From: Lachnospiraceae bacterium
GTDB lineage: Bacteria > Bacillota > Clostridia > Lachnospirales > Lachnospiraceae
Direction of reading: 5' to 3'
DNA: 18,257 nt
Assembly: GCA_900765975.1 (NCBI GenBank)
Contig: CAAFTS010000041.1
Location: forward strand, 1-18,257
Positions 15,789-18,257 of this stretch are shown piece by piece. A program made the position numbers and the translations under genes. The notes beneath the pieces were generated by a model. It made no database searches, was not told where the DNA came from, and saw only the letters and a list, made by a program, of their open reading frames with translations. Numbering within the stretch: position 1 is the stretch's first letter; the number at the start of each line of letters is the position of its first letter.

Positions 15789-17957
15789 CTATATTTCATA
15801 CCAGATAATCTCATTGGAATCCAAATGTACATCAAAACTACTTCCATCTCCTCTGTAAACAGTCGTATCCTGTGGCTCATATGTATTATTTACAACACAG
15901 TATTTACCATTTTTCACATAAGCATGAACTTCTACATTATAGTTCGTACTAAACCACTTACAAAGATTGTCCTCATCTCCAGCAGCCCAAAGCACCGCAC
16001 GATAGAATAATCTACTATTTTCAAAACTATATGGAAGTCCACTGATATACACACTTCTTCCCCGTCCAAAGTCATTTACTGCAAGCTGTACTTCCTTTTC
16101 ATGCTGAACAAGAATTTTCGTTCCATCTAATGCATATATACTTTTCTTGCCTTCTCCAAAATCAATATCGCCTTTACAATCCTCGGTAATAAAGTGCTCG
16201 TGCTCTTCCCAATTATATTTATCTTTATTCAGATTAAATCCATTCTCATACTCTACTCCAAGTACATTTGCCAACTGAAAGAATCTTCCCTGCCATTGAT
16301 GTGCTGTCGGCTCTCCTACGCCGATAAATCCACCCCCGCGATGTACAAATCCGCGTACTGCCTCTACAATAACCGGATCAATCCAGTTCTCACCACCGGT
16401 ATATGCTGTATCAGCATCGCCTACGTTGATAACAACATCAACATCATCCAAAATAGATTTATCTTCTCTAATATCATCAAAACTGATAAACTTCACATCA
16501 AACGGTGCACCACTGAGCGCCTCAATAATTCCTGCATAAGAATAATTCTGTTTATAATACAATGCATGATGTACCATGTGATTTCCCCATGCACGCATCT
16601 TTCCCCAACAGTTTAATACAGCAACTTTTTTCACGCAATATGGTGTTGTTCCTTTGATATTTTCATAAAGCAAACGAAACTCATCGCATACAGATTCCAC
16701 ATAATCTATAAATTCTGGGAATTGCAATGCCAGTTTCAAATATCCACCATAACCAATACGGTCAATCGGACTTCTCAGGATTGCTCGACGTGCTGTTACC
16801 CAATTATACTTCGCTTCTTTCACTGGATTCCCGCCTTCATAGAAGGTATCCGGGAAGAAATATGGCAGCAGACGTCCCTCCGTGTATTTTACACCCTTAA
16901 TATCGCTGATCAAACGAAGTGTAGAGCCATTTCCAACACTTCCTACGACAGCATCGACACCAATTGTTTTAAATTCATCCATAAATGGCTCTGTTCCAAT
17001 CCAATGATCTCCCAAGAACATCATTGCCTCTTTACCGTATTCATGGGTAATATCAACCATTTCTTTTGCTAATTTCGCAACCTCACGTCTCTGGAACGCC
17101 TGGAAATCCTGAAATTCCTTAGATGGAATTCGATATGTATTGTTCATATATCCCTGATCAATAATATACTCCGGACGGAAACGATACCCAACCTCTTTTT
17201 CAAACTGTTCCACAATATACGGGCTGACAGATGCAGAGTATCCATACCAATCTACATATTTTTCACGTGCCAGTTCATCAAAAATCAACGTAAACTGATG
17301 GAAGAACGTTGTATACCGAATTACATTTACATATGGATGTGTTTCCAAATAATTCCTCAAACGTTTCATGGAATAAGCATGTGTTTTAGGCTGACGTACA
17401 TCAAAAGTAATCTGCTTTTCCACACCTTTCCAATCATTGGTTACTGCATTGTACATATGCACCGGATCCCACATAATATAAGCCAAAAAGCTAACTGTAT
17501 ATTCATGAAAAACCTGCGCATCTCGAATAACAACATTCCCAGATTCCTGTTCGTAATTCCACTGCCCGTATGGTATAACTTCGCCTGTGGTACGATCAAT
17601 CACTTCCCACCAACGTGCAATATCATCATTGTCATTCACTTTCAACATATCCGGGTATAAATGATCCATCAGATGAATCTCTACCTGATCCGAAACCGCT
17701 GTATAGAAGTCCGTCATAATATACATTTGTTGTACTTCATCCAAATTCGCTTTTGCCCACTCATTATCTTTTCGAGTTGTGTAATAGGTTGCATAAACTT
17801 TAGCATCCACCTGTTTTAATTCATCTGGATAATCTGTTCCATCACAATCTCGTATTGCATCTGCTCCCCAGCGTTCCAGTAATTCTTTTGTCTCCTCTAT
17901 TACATCCAAATCCGTCGGAATTGTAACTTGCCCTTTTCTTTTTTGACTCTCTGCCAT
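15789..17957 (-). CDS. lnpA: GH112 galactosyl-N-acetylhexosamine phosphorylase (lacto-N-biose phosphorylase)
   Basis: Expected to split Gal-beta-1,3-GlcNAc or Gal-beta-1,3-GalNAc with phosphate, giving galactose 1-phosphate and free N-acetylhexosamine. The 722 residues match GH112 over the whole length: GADAIRDCDGTDYP at 31-44, a long TIM-barrel domain, and GDHWIGTEPF at 316-325. Asp317 there corresponds to the general acid known in the B. longum enzyme. Downstream are a beta/alpha domain and a C-terminal beta domain. There is no signal peptide or membrane segment, so it acts on imported disaccharide inside the cell. GH112 also includes galactosyl-rhamnose phosphorylases; the adjacent hexosamine kinase favours the N-acetylhexosamine role. 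AAGGAG lies 11 bases before the ATG. No transporter, GalT or GalE is in the window. Confidence 0.92.
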   Translation of the reverse strand: MAESQKRKGQVTIPTDLDVIEETKELLERWGADAIRDCDGTDYPDELKQVDAKVYATYYTTRKDNEWAKANLDEVQQMYIMTDFYTAVSDQVEIHLMDHLYPDMLKVNDNDDIARWWEVIDRTTGEVIPYGQWNYEQESGNVVIRDAQVFHEYTVSFLAYIMWDPVHMYNAVTNDWKGVEKQITFDVRQPKTHAYSMKRLRNYLETHPYVNVIRYTTFFHQFTLIFDELAREKYVDWYGYSASVSPYIVEQFEKEVGYRFRPEYIIDQGYMNNTYRIPSKEFQDFQAFQRREVAKLAKEMVDITHEYGKEAMMFLGDHWIGTEPFMDEFKTIGVDAVVGSVGNGSTLRLISDIKGVKYTEGRLLPYFFPDTFYEGGNPVKEAKYNWVTARRAILRSPIDRIGYGGYLKLALQFPEFIDYVESVCDEFRLLYENIKGTTPYCVKKVAVLNCWGKMRAWGNHMVHHALYYKQNYSYAGIIEALSGAPFDVKFISFDDIREDKSILDDVDVVINVGDADTAYTGGENWIDPVIVEAVRGFVHRGGGFIGVGEPTAHQWQGRFFQLANVLGVEYENGFNLNKDKYNWEEHEHFITEDCKGDIDFGEGKKSIYALDGTKILVQHEKEVQLAVNDFGRGRSVYISGLPYSFENSRLFYRAVLWAAGDEDNLCKWFSTNYNVEVHAYVKNGKYCVVNNTYEPQDTTVYRGDGSSFDVHLDSNEIIWYEI

Positions 17958-18002
17958 TTATTACTTTCTCCTTCCATTTTCCATGCATAACGCTCTACTT
18001 TG

Positions 18003-18031
18003 AGTATACTTTTTACCCGGAAAACTTACAA
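18003..18031 (-). promoter_or_regulatory. Promoter of the GH112-kinase operon
   Basis: On the minus strand TTGTAA (18026-18031) and TATACT (18003-18008) are separated by exactly 17 bases. Transcription would start near 17996, about 40 bases before the phosphorylase ATG. I did not find a clear catabolite-repression (cre) site or other operator in the 219-base gap shared with the divergent tRNA gene. Confidence 0.65.
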
Positions 18032-18109
18032 GCTATTTGTTGTTCTGAAATTTATATATTTTGCTTTTTTATCTCCTGAAAATAAATTTAATTTTTTTCA
18101 AAAAAACTG

Positions 18110-18138
18110 TTGACATTCTTATGATTTAATAGTATTAT
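18110..18138 (+). promoter_or_regulatory. Strong promoter of the tRNA-Leu gene
   Basis: A perfect TTGACA (18110-18115) and TATTAT (18133-18138) are spaced 17 bases apart and preceded by A/T tracts (18077-18107) that could act as an UP element. The start would be near 18145, leaving a leader of about 32 bases to be removed from the tRNA 5' end. It is divergent from the GH112 operon promoter. Confidence 0.8.
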
Positions 18139-18176
18139 ATCACTCGTGGCGTGTGAAACATTTACACAAAACACTT

Positions 18177-18257
18177 GCGGAAGTGTCGGAACTGGCAGAC
18201 GAGCAAGACTAAGGATCTTGTAAGCATTGCGCTTGTGTGGGTTCATGTCCCATCTTC
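18177..18257 (+). tRNA. tRNA-Leu with anticodon AAG (3' end cut by the window)
   Basis: Class II tRNA with a long variable arm. The acceptor 5' strand GCGGAAG (18177-18183) would pair with CTTC plus three bases beyond the window. The D-stem TCG/CGA (18186-18188, 18200-18202) encloses a loop with the conserved GG. The perfect 5-bp anticodon stem CAAGA/TCTTG (18204-18208, 18216-18220) encloses CTAAGGA, giving anticodon AAG at 18211-18213. A variable-arm hairpin AAGC/GCTT (18222-18234) follows, then the T-stem GTGGG/CCCAT with a TTCATGT loop. Oddities are A at the wobble position, T at position 58 where A is nearly universal, and a U10-A25 pair. It is either a functional isoacceptor needing A-to-I editing or a divergent extra copy. 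Confidence 0.88.

Noticed and set aside
16194..16616. Open frame of 140 codons on the + strand opposite the GH112 gene
   Set aside because: It lies wholly inside a well-recognised gene on the other strand, has no ribosome site, and its translation is a low-complexity hydrophobic mix typical of antisense frames. The same applies to + strand frames at 4442-4891, 3173-3487 and 17298-17660.
18077..18100. AT-rich imperfect palindrome before the tRNA promoter
   Set aside because: The symmetry is partial and expected by chance in A/T tracts; an UP-element role is a simpler reading.
18151..18167. Near-palindrome GTGTGAAACATTTACAC in the tRNA leader, as a possible operator
   Set aside because: It needs a bulged base and leaves only a 2-base loop. 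It lies in the leader that is removed on tRNA maturation, so chance is a good explanation.
1..18257. CRISPR array, insertion sequence, prophage, toxin-antitoxin or defence genes
   Set aside because: No regularly spaced repeats, transposase, integrase or known defence domain was seen. All sizeable genes belong to recognisable core or sugar-use families.

Overview
The window looks like a chromosomal segment of a low-GC Gram-positive bacterium of the class Clostridia, most likely a gut Lachnospiraceae. This rests on AT-rich composition, strong AGGAGG-type ribosome sites, the gene order dgt-dnaG-rpoD-trmK-nif3 and an XRE-cupin/potABCD operon. The family is an inference from protein character and gene order; no database search was done. 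Protein genes cover almost everything, no gap exceeds 300 bases, and I see no phage, transposon, CRISPR or defence genes.

Left edge (1-1262): a single-gene aroC unit (chorismate synthase) on the + strand with its own promoter. It converges on the next operon through a shared hairpin terminator. Region 1269-5672 (minus strand): a polyamine operon read as regulator-potA-potB-potC-potD. It has tightly overlapping genes and a clear promoter, and is probably autoregulated by its XRE-cupin regulator.

Region 5704-14587 (minus strand): a seven-gene co-directional run. It starts at an extended -10 promoter and ends in a perfect 19-bp hairpin terminator. In transcription order it holds a two-domain polyphosphate kinase 2 (probable polyphosphate:AMP phosphotransferase), a dGTPase-like HD phosphohydrolase, primase DnaG, the main sigma factor RpoD, the tRNA m1A22 methyltransferase TrmK, a NIF3-family protein, and a TGS/ThrRS-like uridine kinase fusion. 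It is a macromolecular-synthesis operon flanked at both ends by nucleotide phosphotransferases. An inverted repeat sits directly before the rpoD ribosome site.

Region 14586-18031 (minus strand): a two-gene operon for intracellular phosphorolysis of galactosyl-N-acetylhexosamine disaccharides. It encodes a GH112 phosphorylase and an N-acetylhexosamine 1-kinase-like enzyme, the first steps of mucin or milk-glycan lacto-N-biose/galacto-N-biose use. It has its own promoter and terminator. The matching uridylyltransferase, epimerase and transporter are not in the window.

Right edge (18110-18257): a divergent strong promoter drives a tRNA-Leu gene cut by the window end. Its anticodon reads AAG, which is rare in bacteria, and its T-loop has an unusual base.

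I found no convincing wholly new system. The items most worth checking are the tRNA-Leu(AAG), the GH112/kinase pair, the PPK2 with an apparently dead N-terminal half at the head of the primase-sigma operon, and the candidate operator repeats before the polyamine regulator.
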